Positions 11,043-21,484 of a stretch of 64,000 bases of DNA are shown in pieces. A model generated the notes under the pieces. It was given only the letters and a program-made list of their open reading frames with translations. It was not told the DNA's origin and did not search any database. The stretch is from Crocodylus rhombifer (lineage: Eukaryota; Chordata; Crocodylia; Crocodylidae). How positions within the stretch are numbered: the stretch's first letter is position 1; each line of letters begins with the position of its first letter. The position numbers and the translations under genes were made by a program. The DNA lies in assembly GCA_038503035.1 (NCBI GenBank), contig JAVSML010020824.1:127678-191677 (forward strand), written 5' to 3'.

Positions 11043-12703
11043 AGATACAGACATGACACTTTTACCAATATAAATGATTGGAAACCAATCTGTACTCATA
11101 ACAGAAGTTCAGCACACAAAACCAGTCTATGCTTGTAACAGAACAGCAATTTGGTGCACACAGATTGGTTTAAAAATGGTGGAAGCCAGGCTAAGATCTG
11201 TACCCCCCAGGCAAATTTTTGTTGTGTGCGCTATTGATCTAAACTACACTGCTTACAGGAAACCACATAACATGGATTGATTCTGCCTCAGGTTTTTTGA
11301 ATGTTTGTACGGAGCCATAAGGATTCCTCCCTTAGGTTATAATTGAAGGATTTGGGCATGATACTTGCTGGGACCAGGGAGGCCATTTCTCCCTGGGGAA
11401 TAAAAGGAGGCGGCAAATGAAATATGTAAAAAAAATGTTTTACAAACTGAAGCAAAACCTAATTATGGAAAACGAAGCCATAATTTCAGCCATGAGGCCT
11501 GCAAGAAGTAATCTGTAATTGAAAAGCAAAGGAGATGCCTGGGTTTTGAAAAATGGCTCCCTCTTTCTGGACTGAATATGCCAGGAGGTCCCATAGTATG
11601 GTCCCTTCCCCAAATTGTTTCCTGCCTATATTTCTGACAAGGTGCAATGAACAAGAGCCACAAACAGTGGCAAGAGAGTGGGTGTGGCGGTGGGCTCAAG
11701 AATTACAAGTGAAAGGTGGCCACCTAGGTCTGCTTTTCTACTTCTGTGCGGGGAGACTGGACACGGCATGCTCCATTTTAGGAAAATGCCTGGTGTGACC
11801 ACATTTGCTCAAAGCCTTCTGTGGGCAAAGGGAGCAGCAGTTTTCCTGCCAGCCAAACTAAAACAACAGCAGAGCCTGGGGCAGGCTGCATTATGTTACA
11901 AGTAGCACCATCCACCTGACCTGGTCAGAAGGCCTGCTGGCATTGTAGGGAAAAGAGCTGATTTGCGTCAGGTGCAAAGAGGGGGAAGTGGGAAGGAGAA
12001 GCTGAGCAAAGTAACCAATTCATGCTGACATACCTGGGCCTGGCAGTTAATGCCTTTGGGAGAAGGACCTGCTAAGCATGCCTCAGGTGACCTCTTTTCA
12101 GGGAGTGGACAAGGCAGTGTAGGCTTTGCAGGTGCAGTGAGGCAATTCAAAGTTACCTTTGCTAGAAGATAGGCAATAGCTTAGTTTTCCTGCCCAGCCA
12201 GAGCAAGCTGTGTAAAAACTCTTGCAAACATAGCAGCTACAGCAGGACACAGTCTGAATGGATCTAAAGAGGGAGAATGAGGCTTGCAGCTTGTAGGCAG
12301 ATGGTTCAAAGATGAGTATTTTGCAAGAAAGGCAAGCTCCAGGGTAATTTGTGAGCCAAGCCAGCATAGGCTCTGTGGTTAGATAACCTCCAATTAGATT
12401 CCATGTTGCTGTTGCAAAGTGCAATCCCAGTTGCCTTTAGGAGGGAGATGGCCTTGCTAATGCTTGTGGCAACCTTGCAACTGCAGATGCATAATGTTTC
12501 TGCCTGCCTGAGGCAGCTGGCCTTGTAAATCAATCTTTTTCTTTTGCACTTCAGGCTAAACTCAAGTTTTTCTCGTGTGCCTAAGCAGTGCATAAGTAGC
12601 CACGGAACTGCCAATTTTGGTGCTCACAGTTTAAGATTCTATTTCCACCTGTGGCAGAATGGGATTGCTCCGTAACCATAGATGCTAGAAAAGACCTGTC
12701 CCT
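11043..12703. other. Non-coding; possible weak relative of family-A ends at 11065-11200
   Basis: At 11065-11200 there are spaced copies of a GGAAACCAATCTGT/AAACCAGTCT-type motif next to 'GTAACAGAAC', reminiscent of the subterminal repeats of family A but too diverged to assign. The remainder up to the SINE shows nothing recognisable. Confidence 0.3.
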
Positions 12704-12775
12704 TTTAGTGAAATAGCCAAGTGGTTAGGGCATTTGCCCAGGGAGGCAGAAACCAGTTTCTAGGCTCTACTCACC
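12704..12775 (+). mobile_element. tRNA-derived SINE fragment
   Basis: TAGCCAAGTGGTTAGGGC at 12714-12731 is a good tRNA-type box A with D-loop. A degraded box B (CAGTTTCTAGGCTCT) follows about 35 bases later, correct spacing for a tRNA-like head. The lack of an intact GGTTCRANYCC argues against a functional tRNA gene. Confidence 0.5.
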
Positions 12776-12847
12776 CAAATGGGGTTGTTGGAGCTTCTAT
12801 CTTTGCTTCCCAGCAAAGTGCGTTGAACACCATGCTGTGCTCTAAGC

Positions 12848-12990
12848 CAGTGGTTTTCAACCTTTTTTCATTTGCAGATCCTTAAACATTTTTTAATGAT
12901 GTGCAGACCCCTTTGACATGCTTTTGATGGATCATAGTTATTTTTCATGGACCCCTTAGACAGTCTGCGGACCTCCAGACTTTGCCCAGA
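12848..12990 (+). mobile_element. hAT-like DNA transposon end (fragment)
   Basis: CAGTGGTTTTCAACC followed by a T-rich tract is a classic hAT-type terminal sequence. The body carries variants of 'cagacccctt', also typical. The opposite terminus is not recognisable, so this is a one-ended fragment. Confidence 0.5.
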
Positions 12991-13194
12991 GTACTTTCCG
13001 GCCCTCTCAAAGGGGGTGACTGCGCCTTGCTTTTAATATTCATTGGATAAACAGCACCGGGATAGCTTATGCCCCATCAGCAGCAGGAGCCCAGGCTAGA
13101 CCCAGGGTCTTGTTCCTTCCAAGGCAGTATCCATAACACTGTGCTGGGCTCCTGTCCCTATACATCTTTCCCATCTTGGCTGCGTCAGTAGAAG

Positions 13195-13345
13195 AGTGCT
13201 CTGGGAAATGCCTAGCAATTAAAGTACTTTGATGAGAAGCAGGAGACACAAGCTCAAACCCCCTTTGGGTCAGATGAGACTATAACTTGGGTCCCCTGCA
13301 TCCTGGGCAAGCATGCTTGTCATTGGGCTAAAAGGTATGACTGAA
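13195..13345. mobile_element. tRNA-SINE fragments, both orientations
   Basis: The forward part has GCCTAGCAATTAAAGTAC (box A-like) and ACAAGCTCAAACCCC (box B-like). The reverse part, read on the minus strand from about 13335, has TTAGCCCAATGACAAGC then a box B-like AAGTTATAGTC. The CATCCTGGGCAAGC core resembles a widespread sauropsid tRNA-SINE. Two heads facing each other suggest adjacent inverted SINE pieces. Confidence 0.45.
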
Positions 13346-13988
13346 TTTTTGGGATTTGCCTGGTGTTATGTGTGTTCCAGGGCAATTATGTTTGGCCACA
13401 GGGCAATCTATTGAATATGCTCAGTAGGGAAGTGCGGGATCAGCCTCACTTTACTGAATTCCAAACTGTGTAATTGCCTAAAACTGCAGTTATGTTGGCC
13501 ATGAAACTGCCACTTAGGAGCATGAAAGGAAATAGGATCTGGCTCTTACTATTTAAAATGCATTGGTCTAAGAATTGTATCCTTGCAGACTTGGTTAGCT
13601 AAAAACTCTGTGAAAAATGTCTGGAATACATTAAACCATCCAGCTGGGACTTGGGTTAAGGAAGTCATCAGCCTGAATCAAGAGAGAGGAATAGGGATGG
13701 CCCGGGGCCAAGCAAGTGAAAAGCCCATGGACCACAAGTATATGGCAAGGAATTATGAGAACTTAAGACAAAAGACACGCAACAGAAAGCTACAAATCTA
13801 TAGGTGTCATGTCATGTTTGGTGTAATTCTCCAAAAGCATGAGAAGCTTTCATAAACAGGGACCCCTCTTATAGCGCAGACGAGGTCTCACAGAACAGAT
13901 TTTTCTGACCCTGCTATAGTTCTTGTGAAATGCGCAGAAATACAAAATCACACTTTGGTCCGAAACATTTCTCTACAAACATTACAGC
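13346..13988. other. Non-coding, no feature recognised
   Basis: A 90-codon frame (13583-13855) has no family resemblance and no supporting context. Nothing else found. Confidence 0.4.
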
Positions 13989-15857
13989 TAAGTGCAGACG
14001 TTCTAAAAGTTCAAACCTGAATTGATTCAATCTTTGCAGGTTAGTCTAACCTGTGTAGATTGAACCAATTTTCAAGTGCATAGACATTCACTTTTGATTC
14101 AGGAAATGCGGGCACATGCCTGCAGTGGCTCAGGCCTGAAGCTGTGTGGCACTAGAGTGAGCCTTCTCTTCCCTTCCACAGTGGCTAAGGGAAACTGAGC
14201 TGGGGTGGCCAGGCCCCAGCAGTGCTTGAGTATGATTGGGGAGGGGTTTAAACCCCCATCCTGGCCTGCAGGGACCCCAGCTAGGGTGTGCCTGGAGAGG
14301 GGTGGAGAAACAGCCCTTGCCAGGCTTGGTGGGGGTGGGAGAAGGGGAGGGGAATGTGGCCTGCAGCTGGCACTGGGCAGCGAGAATGGGGGCATGGCCA
14401 GACCCCCTCACTCCCTTGGTGGGGGAGGAAGACCCCTGCTCAGCCCAGCCTGGGTGCAGAGAGCCAGGAGCATAGTTTTTCTCCCCCTGACCCACAGCAG
14501 CAGATTGTGGGGTCAGGGGAGGAGGAAAGCCCTTTGTGACAGCCCAGCCTGGCCACTGAGGCAGCGCCACACAGAAACCACCCCCTGGCCCCATGGTGGG
14601 GGAGGAGGAGGAGGAGGGAGAGAACCCCGCCTGCTGCAAGAGCTTCCTAACAGCCCAGCCCAGCCTGGGCACGGGGAACAGGGAGCAATCCAGGCACACA
14701 GCTCTTGTGGGCCCAGCCTGAGCCCCACCTCCGGCTAGGAAGGGCCCTGCCCCTGGGGCCTTGCCCAGGCTGGCCTTGCTCCACCAGCCTCAACTGGGGC
14801 TGAGAGGGGCCAGCTGAGGGCACTGCTGAGGGCAGGCACAGAGGACCCAGCAGAGGCCAGGCAGGGTCCTTCCCAGCAAAGCTGCAACACCAGGATAGCC
14901 TGTCCTGGCCTGGGTGTGGGGAGCTGGGAGCAATCCAGGTGCACAGCTCCCATGCCCCAGCCTGAGCCCCAGCTGGCTGGGAAGGGCCCTGTCCCCATGG
15001 CCCAGCCCACTCCCACCATCCATCTGCCTCACCTCAGGCTAGGACTGACACAAGCCAGCCTGTGGGCGCTGTTGAGGGTGGGCGCAGAGGGGCTGGGACC
15101 CTTCCCAGCCAGTTGGGGCTGGGACCGTGGGAGCTGTGTGCCCAATATTTTCCTGGCTCCCCACACCCAGGCCAGGGCAGGCTGTCTGGGAGCCAGTGCG
15201 GCATGTAGGGCTCTCCCCCTCCTCTTTCTCACCCACCACAGGGTGAAGGGGAGGCTTTGTGTGGTGCTGCCTCAGCAGCTTGGGCTGGCCCCTTCAGACC
15301 CACCCTCAGCAGTGCCCATGGCAAGGCAGTGGGCAGCTGTGGGCAAGGCAGATGGATGACAGGACCATGCCCTCTGCTGCTGTAGCAGTGAGGGGGGATT
15401 AACCTGACAGGGGCTGCTCCTCCTGGCCAGACCCCAGCTGCAGTCCCCAAGGGAGAGGGGAGGGAGGAAGTATAACCCCCCTCCCTGCCCCTTCGCCTTA
15501 GGGGGCCATGCCAGGTCAGTGTGTGGCTATGTCCCCGCCCTTGCTCCGGCTAGAAAGCAGAGAAGCAGGGCCAGCCCTGTTCTCTGGAGCAGACAGCACA
15601 GCGCAGCCCAGGGCTGCAGAGCATGCTGGGATGCTGGGGGAGTCTGATTTAACTTAAACCAGGAAGGGGTCTGGGACAAATTCCATAAACCGATTTGACC
15701 TAAATCAGTTAATTCTTATACTACATTCAACCAGGTTTACCTTTAACCAGTTTTGTCCATATTGAAACTGGTTTATGTGCACTGTATTTATGTTTTGTTA
15801 CATGTTTAAATCAGTTTCTGATCACTTAAACTGATTTATGTGTAATTTCTGTCCCTA
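13989..15857 (+). mobile_element. Family-A terminal-inverted-repeat element, copy 2 (longest)
   Basis: The left end is TAAGTGCAGACG (degraded TAGGGACAG); the right end is CTGTCCCTA, giving short inverted termini. The right ~200 bases hold at least five alternating AAACTGGTTT/AAACCAGTTT variants, mirrored in copy 1. The left ~150 bases contain GATTCAATCTTTG and GGTTAGTCTAACC, shared with copies 1 and 3. Between them is a GC-rich core (about 14180-15650) with duplicated and inverted units. There is no transposase frame; the 150-190 codon frames in the core are GC artefacts. No duplication of the flanks is evident. Confidence 0.7.
14500..15420. repeat. Tandem plus inverted units in GC-rich core of family A
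   Basis: A unit containing GGGAGCAATCCAGG, CACAGCTC, CCAGCCTGAGCCCC and GGAAGGGCCCTG occurs directly twice (about 14670-14755 and 14915-15000). It occurs again inverted at about 15105-15190 (GGGACCCTTCCCAGCC ... GGGAGCTGTGTGCCC). The outer parts also pair: GCGCCACACAG near 14565 with CTTTGTGTGGTGC near 15255. The core is therefore a foldback. Confidence 0.65.
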
Positions 15858-16201
15858 CCCTACATGGGGACATCCTTTTTTGTCTCTTTCAAAGCCAGCA
15901 GAGTCAGTAGGGGTGGGGAAGCAAGGCATCAGGATCACTTCCTACCCCCACTAAGTCCTCACCCCAGGAACAAATGCAGCTCCAGGGCATTGCCCTTGCA
16001 GCAGCAGCAGCTGCATGCACAGACACCTGTAAAAGCAACAGCTGGGGCAGGCAGACCATGCTGTGGCAGCAGTGGCAGAAACAGCAGCCACAGCTGGTGA
16101 CTTTTCTTTTGAGGGGTTTTGAGTCCTTGGCATAGGTAAGACCTCTGTGCCCTCCCACCCCTCACCCCCTGCACTCTCAAAACCCTCACCTCCCACTACC
16201 C
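15858..16201. other. Non-coding, CAG/CTG-rich
   Basis: Scattered GCAGCAG/CAGCAG runs (about 16000-16095) give overlapping Gln/Ala/Cys-rich frames with no family resemblance. No repeat end could be placed. Confidence 0.4.
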
Positions 16202-16477
16202 CACTCTCCCATAGGATTTGCTCAGGGTGCAAACACTGCTCATTCTTTGTTTAAGGCAGACCCAGCTGCTACACTTAATTTAGTTTTAGATGATTTGAAA
16301 CTTGGCAGCATGCAGTCAAAAATACCCTTAACCTTGGATCAGCCATGTATAATATCCACCATACAAGACTCTCCAGAGACAGTTGCAAAATCTCTCAAGA
16401 AAGTCTCAGAGGTGGATGAGGAAAACTTCGGGTTTTTTGATGGAACCAGGCTGATAATTACACAAATCAATATGCAG

Positions 16478-16585
16478 ATATGTAGTTAGCCGTGTTAGTC
16501 TGGGGAGATTTGCATTTTATAAACTAACTAAATAAGTTATATGTATAGAGCACAAGCTTTTCTAAACTCAACTTCACTTCATCAG
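16478..16585. mobile_element. Penelope-like element tail, flanked by ATGCAG duplication
   Basis: A 108-base insertion flanked by direct ATGCAG repeats (16472-16477 and 16586-16591). It contains GTTAGCCGTGTTAGTCTGG at one end and ACTTCATCAGATGC at the other, the two ends I associate with the abundant short repeat of turtles and crocodilians whose middle includes 'agcttttgtggg'-type sequence. That repeat is consistent with the hammerhead-bearing terminal region of Penelope-like retroelements. With its duplication it adds 114 bases (38 codons), so it does not shift the surrounding ORF but adds a stop. Confidence 0.6.
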
Positions 16586-16590
16586 ATGCA
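16551..16590 (-). ncRNA. Decayed hammerhead ribozyme motif (minus strand)
   Basis: On the minus strand CTGATGA (16579-16585) is followed, after a would-be stem II, by GAAA (16559-16562), with flanking GCAT/GTGC able to pair. These are the invariant core blocks of the minimal hammerhead known from Penelope-like elements. The stem II region lacks strong pairing and the C usually before GAAA is not kept. It is probably inactive. Confidence 0.45.
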
Positions 16591-16945
16591 GGTCAAAGAT
16601 GTCAGACTTGTGTGGGATGGGATACCTTGCACATTTTTCTTCACTGACATGATTGACCTGGAATTCAAGACAACTGATGACAGCATTAGGAGTTGTGAGG
16701 AATCAAGCCAAAATGACTCCAATCAGAACATGTTGGCCTTGTTTAATGTCAGGCAGCAAGAACTAGATTATGGGCTGTTCACATTGTGTACCTTAAACCT
16801 CTCTTGCTATATTGGTCAGCACATCTGCCAGGACCTTGAGCTCAGTCTTAATTCCCATAAAAAGTATCTTCCACTGAGAAGTATGGATTCATTTTGTAAT
16901 TATTTTCAAATTTTGCGAAATCCCAGAGAACAAAAATCGCAATGA

Positions 16946-19529
16946 GCTCTTGCTGAACCCTGTGAAGCAGTTGTGAGCTATTTTGGAGCTTTGCGCCCTA
17001 CTTGCTGAGCTGCTTGCTAAGCCAGACTACAGAAGGCAGCATTCCAGAATCATTATTTGGTTGCTGTCCATTTGGAAGATGTTGTAGAAAGTGAGTTAGG
17101 AGCTTACACAGCCAATGTAAGGAGTATTCTTGAGATCGAGAGAAGCAGATCTATGGGCAGAGCTTAGTTCAGAATGGGTTTCATCACCCTAAAGACTCAA
17201 GTATCACCTGTCAAAAGGAGGATTTCTTGTGTGAGGCTTTACATAAATTAAAATAAAAAGATTCCTTTCTCCCACAGTTGCATCCCATTGCACCTTTACT
17301 TCACCCATCCAAAATATTAATGCAAAATCACCACCTCTTCTTTCTTTCTCCTGGTGGTTCCACATCTCTCTTCACTCCACTACTCCTTCTGATGTCTCTG
17401 TAGGAGCTCAGTGGAATCTGTGTTGTCAAAGTGCTTGCTGAGTAAAAAGGCTGCTCTCATCAAAACTGAAGCATTTCAAAATGTCACTTCAATTCATGCT
17501 CTGAGAAAAATATTTTAAAATGAATTTTTTATTTGAAAATTTTAATTTATTTTGAAACTGTTTTTTTGTATTGGAATGCCATCGTTTTGTCTTTATATTG
17601 TTTTAATTTTTATATTTTCATTATCTTTAAATGATTTCAAGACATGTTGCAGTTCTGAGATGTTTTAATACAGTATTTTCTTTCTAGGTCAAAGTCTCAT
17701 TTTAGTCAGCACTGTATGCAGCACTTTGCTACTTTGACAGAAAGCAGGGGAAGACTTTGATCTAGAAAATAAGACAAGATGTTTCAATCAGTACTAAATA
17801 CTGGTTGACCTCGATGACTTTCAAAATAAGACAAAATAACAGAATATTTCAACCATTATGTCATGATGTCAGTAGTGGGGATACACTGCTACTGGCATAT
17901 TAGGTGATACATATGAGAAGATATACTATTAATGAAGCCACATCTTAAAAATGATTTGTTTGAAAACATATGTTTCAGGCCAGCTATTTAGTAGGATATT
18001 TCAGAAATGCTTGTTTTGGTTCCCATTCAAAAAATTGAAATATTGCAATTTCCTATGAAACAAAAATTCCAAGTTTTGAAGCACACTTGTCAGTTCCATA
18101 TTGACCATAACCACCCATGCTGCGCAGAAGTCACTGCCATCTGGCTAGGTGGCGGCCTTCCTATGTGCATTGCTTCTGTAAGTAGTGGACATTGTTAGAG
18201 GTGGGAGATGGAGGAGGCAGGTAGAAATTCTAGTGGTTTCAAAGGAGCTATCGACTGGTTTCTGTGATGTTTGACAAGAAGAATAACTATAGAACTGCCA
18301 CAATCCCATTTGGAGGGAAAGTAGTTTCTTTCCTCACTTCTTGTCCAGACCTGTTCTGTTATCCAGCAGTTCCTGCTGCTTCTCCACACTCCTATCGCAG
18401 CCTGACCTGAAAAAGGATTGGAGTCTGAAATTTCCTCCCACCTCTCCCCTTGCATCTTTATTCTGAAACTGATGGGATCCAACACACAGATCAAGGAGGG
18501 AATTTAAACTTGCACTCCTCCTGCTCTTGATCAAGCAATAATTTACCAACCCCTCCTCCCCCCCCCAAAAAAGCCCCAAACTGATAGTGGTATACCTTGC
18601 AAAACTGCAAGTCTGAGCTTGAAAAAAGTATGTAAAGAAATGGTGCCAGGAAAGAGAAGAGAAGACACGGTGCATTCATTTAAAGACTTGGGATCTTCAT
18701 CACGAAGGTCGGACTGCTTACCTCCATTGTGCTCTAACAGGCATGATGCTGTAACTCTTCTTTTGTCACTGTATTTTTTTATTGCTTCATGCAATTCTTG
18801 ACTAATAAATAATGAAGGAACAACCTTTTTTTTTCTTTTATACTTCCTCACTAAGACTGGAAGGTGAAGTTTAAACAAGCTGTTATTTTTAGCAGTTCAA
18901 TCATAAATGAGAGACAATGGCTGTATTTTTTTGTAGACACGTCCCCAAATAAAATACGCACCTTGTTTCTGGAAGGTAGAATATAGGGGTAAAAAAGACT
19001 TTTCCATAGTCTTGGCTAGCTGTATGACATAGACTAACTCCTGGAAATATAGAGCAGCCAGGAAGTGTGGCATCGGGAACTTCTTGGTGTGGCAGACTGT
19101 CTCCTGCAACATCACATTTCCTGAATACTTTATGTTTCCACAAGGCTAGCCCTACACCCTTTCAAAAGGTAGTAACAGGATTGTTACTTCTTTACTATAA
19201 GTAGTTCTTTATATACATTCCTGTAAACAAGGTGTGATTCCACATTACAAGCCTCATCAAGACATTATCACAGCTCACTTGCTGCTTCAGGCATAAGCCA
19301 TAGTGCTCAGCCAGTAGTTACAGCTGTTAACACAAGACTCCATCCCTTCAGTATGCTGAGCAGACTCAAAATAGTAGTCATCTTGGCAGGTGCATGACAT
19401 GCACAGTGTCTCCAGGAGTGCTGCTTTCCCAGAGGAGAAAACAGCTTCCCTGCTTAAAACATGCAACCTAATTTTGGGAGGCTGGTTTTGGGGGGAAATT
19501 TGATCTTTGACAAAGTAACAACTTAAGTG
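16946..19529. other. Non-coding; a few degraded frames directly after the split ORF
   Basis: The first ~250 bases past the stop at 16945 still carry protein-like stretches in shifted frames (for example an ALLAELLAKPDYRRQ-type segment), perhaps a frameshifted continuation of the ORF. Further on the sequence is AT-rich with no recognisable repeat. Frames at 18195-18878 look random. Confidence 0.35.
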
Positions 19530-20008
19530 CATGAAGGGAATGCTATGGATATAGTGTATCTAAACTTCAGCAAGGCTTTTGACAAGTTTCCACTTGACTT
19601 TCTCCTAAACAAATTAGAAAAAAGTAGGCTAAATGAAACTACTATCAAGTGAATAGATAACTGGATCAATAGCTGCAAACAAAGGATAATTATAAATGGA
19701 TGCATGTCAGAACAGCAGGAGATTTTGAGTGCAGTCCCACAGGGCTCCAGTTCTGTTCAATGCATACATTAATGATTTGGGTGCTGGAATCGAGAGTGTC
19801 TTGAGCAAGTCTGCAGACAACACTAAACTGGGAAGGATGGAGAACACACTGGAGGATAGGAGTGCAATTCAGAAGGAACTTGATAGATTGGAAAGCTGGG
19901 ATGGAGCTAACACGATGAAGTTCAAAGCTGACAATGAAAAGTGCTCCACATCAGAAGGAATAATCAAAAATACAAATTGGGTGACACCTGGCTAGATGGC
20001 AGCACTGT
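19530..20008 (+). mobile_element. Old CR1 (L3-like), part 1 of a nested host copy
   Basis: A decayed RT is readable: ...VYLNFSKAFD (19553 on), a WINSCKQRI-like block, QSHRAPVLFNAYINDLG (19729 on), then a degraded F/Y-ADD region (SADNTKLG). The fragment stops abruptly where the younger CR1 begins. Equivalent downstream sequence reappears from about 21485, so this is one old copy split by insertion. Many stops and indels. Confidence 0.8.
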
Positions 20009-20010
20009 GG

Positions 20011-21484
20011 GGGGGTTTGGTAGATGACAGATTCAATACACAATGGTATAGTGCCCGAAGACTGGAAGAAGGCCAATGTGCTGCTGAACTTCAGGAAAGG
20101 GAAGAAAGTGGATCCGGCTAACTATAGGCCCATCAACCTGATTTCTATCCCGGGGAAGGTCTTAGAAAAGTTTATTAAAGAGCCCATCCTTAATGGACTG
20201 GCCAATGCTGAGGGATAGCCAGCACGTGTTTGTTGTGGGTAGGTCTTGCTTGACCAATCTCATTGCCTTCTACAGCCAGGTGACCTATCACCTGGACAAG
20301 GGAGAAGAGATTGATGTCATATATCTTGACTTCAAAAAAGCCTTTGATCTGGTATCCCATGATCACCACTTGGCAAAACTAGCCAGTTGTGGCCTTGGCT
20401 CCACCACAGTCCGCTGGCTGGGAAATTGGCTCCGTGGTTGGACCCAGAGGGTGGTAACTGATGGAAGTCAATCGTCATGGTGCCCTGTGACCAGTGGGGT
20501 CCCCCAAGGCTCTGTCCTTGGACCCATATTATTCAACATCTTCATTAATGATGTGGACATTGGAGTCAGAAGCGGATTGACCAAGTTCGCCGATGACACC
20601 AAACTCTGGGGCAAAGCATCCACACCTGAAGACAGGAGGCCAATCCAGGGTGACCTGGACAGGCTCAGCAAATGGGCGGACGAGAACCTGATGGTGTTTA
20701 ACACTGAAAAATGCAAGATTCTCCACCTTGGGAGGCAAAACCTGCAGCATCCTTATAGGCTCAGCAGTGCTACGCTGGTTAGCACTACCGAAGAAAGAGA
20801 CTTGGGGGTTATCATTGACCACAAGATGAACATGAGACTTCAATGTGATGCTGCGGCTAGTAAAGCAACCAAAACGCTGGCTTGCATCCCTAGCTGCTTC
20901 TCAAGCAAATCCCGGGACTTCATTCTTCCCTTGTACTCGGCTTTGGTGAGGCCACAGCTGGAGTACTTCATCCAGTTTTGGGCTCCACAATTCAAAAAGG
21001 ATGTGGAGAAGCTTGAGAGAGTCCAGAGAAGAGCCATGCACATGATCAGAGGTCAGGAAAACAGACTGTATGACGACAGGCTGAGAGCCATGGGGCTCTT
21101 TAGCCTGGAAAAGCGCAGGCTCAGGGATGATCTGGTGGCCACCTATAAGTTTATCAGGGGTGACCACCAGGATCTGGGGGAACGTTTATTCACCAGAGCG
21201 CCCCAAGGGATGACGAGGTCGAAGGTTATAAACTACTACAAGACCGTTTCAGGCTGGACATAAGGAAGAATTTCTTTACTGTCTGTGCCCCCAAGGTCTG
21301 GAACAGCCTGCCATTGGAGGTGGTTCAAGCACCTACATTGAACACCTTCAAGAGCAAATTGGATGCTTATCTTTCTGGGATCCTATGACCCCAGCTGACT
21401 TCCTGCCCTTTGGGCAGGGGGCTGAACTCAATGATCTTCCGAGGTCCCTTCCAGCCCTAATGTCTATGTCTGTGTCTATGAAAT
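20011..21484 (+). mobile_element. Younger CR1 inserted in the old CR1
   Basis: Runs from within ORF2 to a complete 3' end (GGTCCCTTCCAGCCCTAATG then TCTATGTCTGTG-type 8-mers). It shares its first recognisable block, TTTGGTAGATGACAGATTC, with the CR1 at 38142-40895, which puts both in one subfamily. It interrupts a more diverged CR1 and is therefore later. Confidence 0.9.
20193..21263 (+). pseudogene. CR1 ORF2 reverse transcriptase fragment (356 codons)
   Basis: The longest CR1 frame in the window. RT landmarks in order: CLTNLIAFYSQV, VIYLDFKKAFDLVSHDH (catalytic Asp in YLDF), WCPVTSGVPQGSVLGPILFN, and FADDTKLWG (20586 on) with both catalytic Asp residues intact. The C-terminal LERVQRRAMHMIRGQE and FSLEKRRLRDDLVATYKF blocks follow. 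The upstream finger motif (DPANYRPINL) is in another frame, ending at 20218. A frameshift near 21216 replaces the RFRLDIRKN tail. Endonuclease and ORF1 are missing, so it cannot act alone. Confidence 0.92.

Larger units (their letters stand above)
16202..16945 (+). pseudogene. Unrecognised ORF split by a Penelope-like insertion
   Basis: One reading frame is open from before 16247 to 16477 and resumes at 16592 to a stop at 16943-16945. The insertion between brings a stop (16487-16489). The two parts are in the same frame and join at a shared ATGCAG, giving roughly 200 or more codons before the insertion. The composition looks protein-like: mixed acidic/hydrophobic with an LVLDDLKLGS stretch, an LVWDGIPCTFFF hydrophobic stretch and several Cys, unlike the low-complexity frames nearby. 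A pyrimidine-rich tract ending in TAG (16213) might be an acceptor. I do not recognise the protein. It may be a retrocopy, an old exon or part of an unknown repeat. Confidence 0.4.

Noticed and set aside
11065..11200. Fourth family-A copy
   Set aside because: Only spaced GGTTT/AAACC motifs are similar; no terminal sequence or shared core.
12704..12775. Possible tRNA gene
   Set aside because: Box A is good but box B is degraded and no acceptor stem pairs; better explained as a SINE head.
14130..14738. 177-189 codon frames on both strands
   Set aside because: GC-rich repeat core of family A; both strands open at once, which is a composition effect.
13989..15857. 8-bp TSD for family-A copy 2
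   Set aside because: Flanks ATTACAGC and CCCTACAT do not match, so hAT assignment was not made.
16551..16590. Active hammerhead ribozyme
   Set aside because: Stem II has little pairing and the nucleotide before GAAA is changed, so only a fossil motif is claimed.
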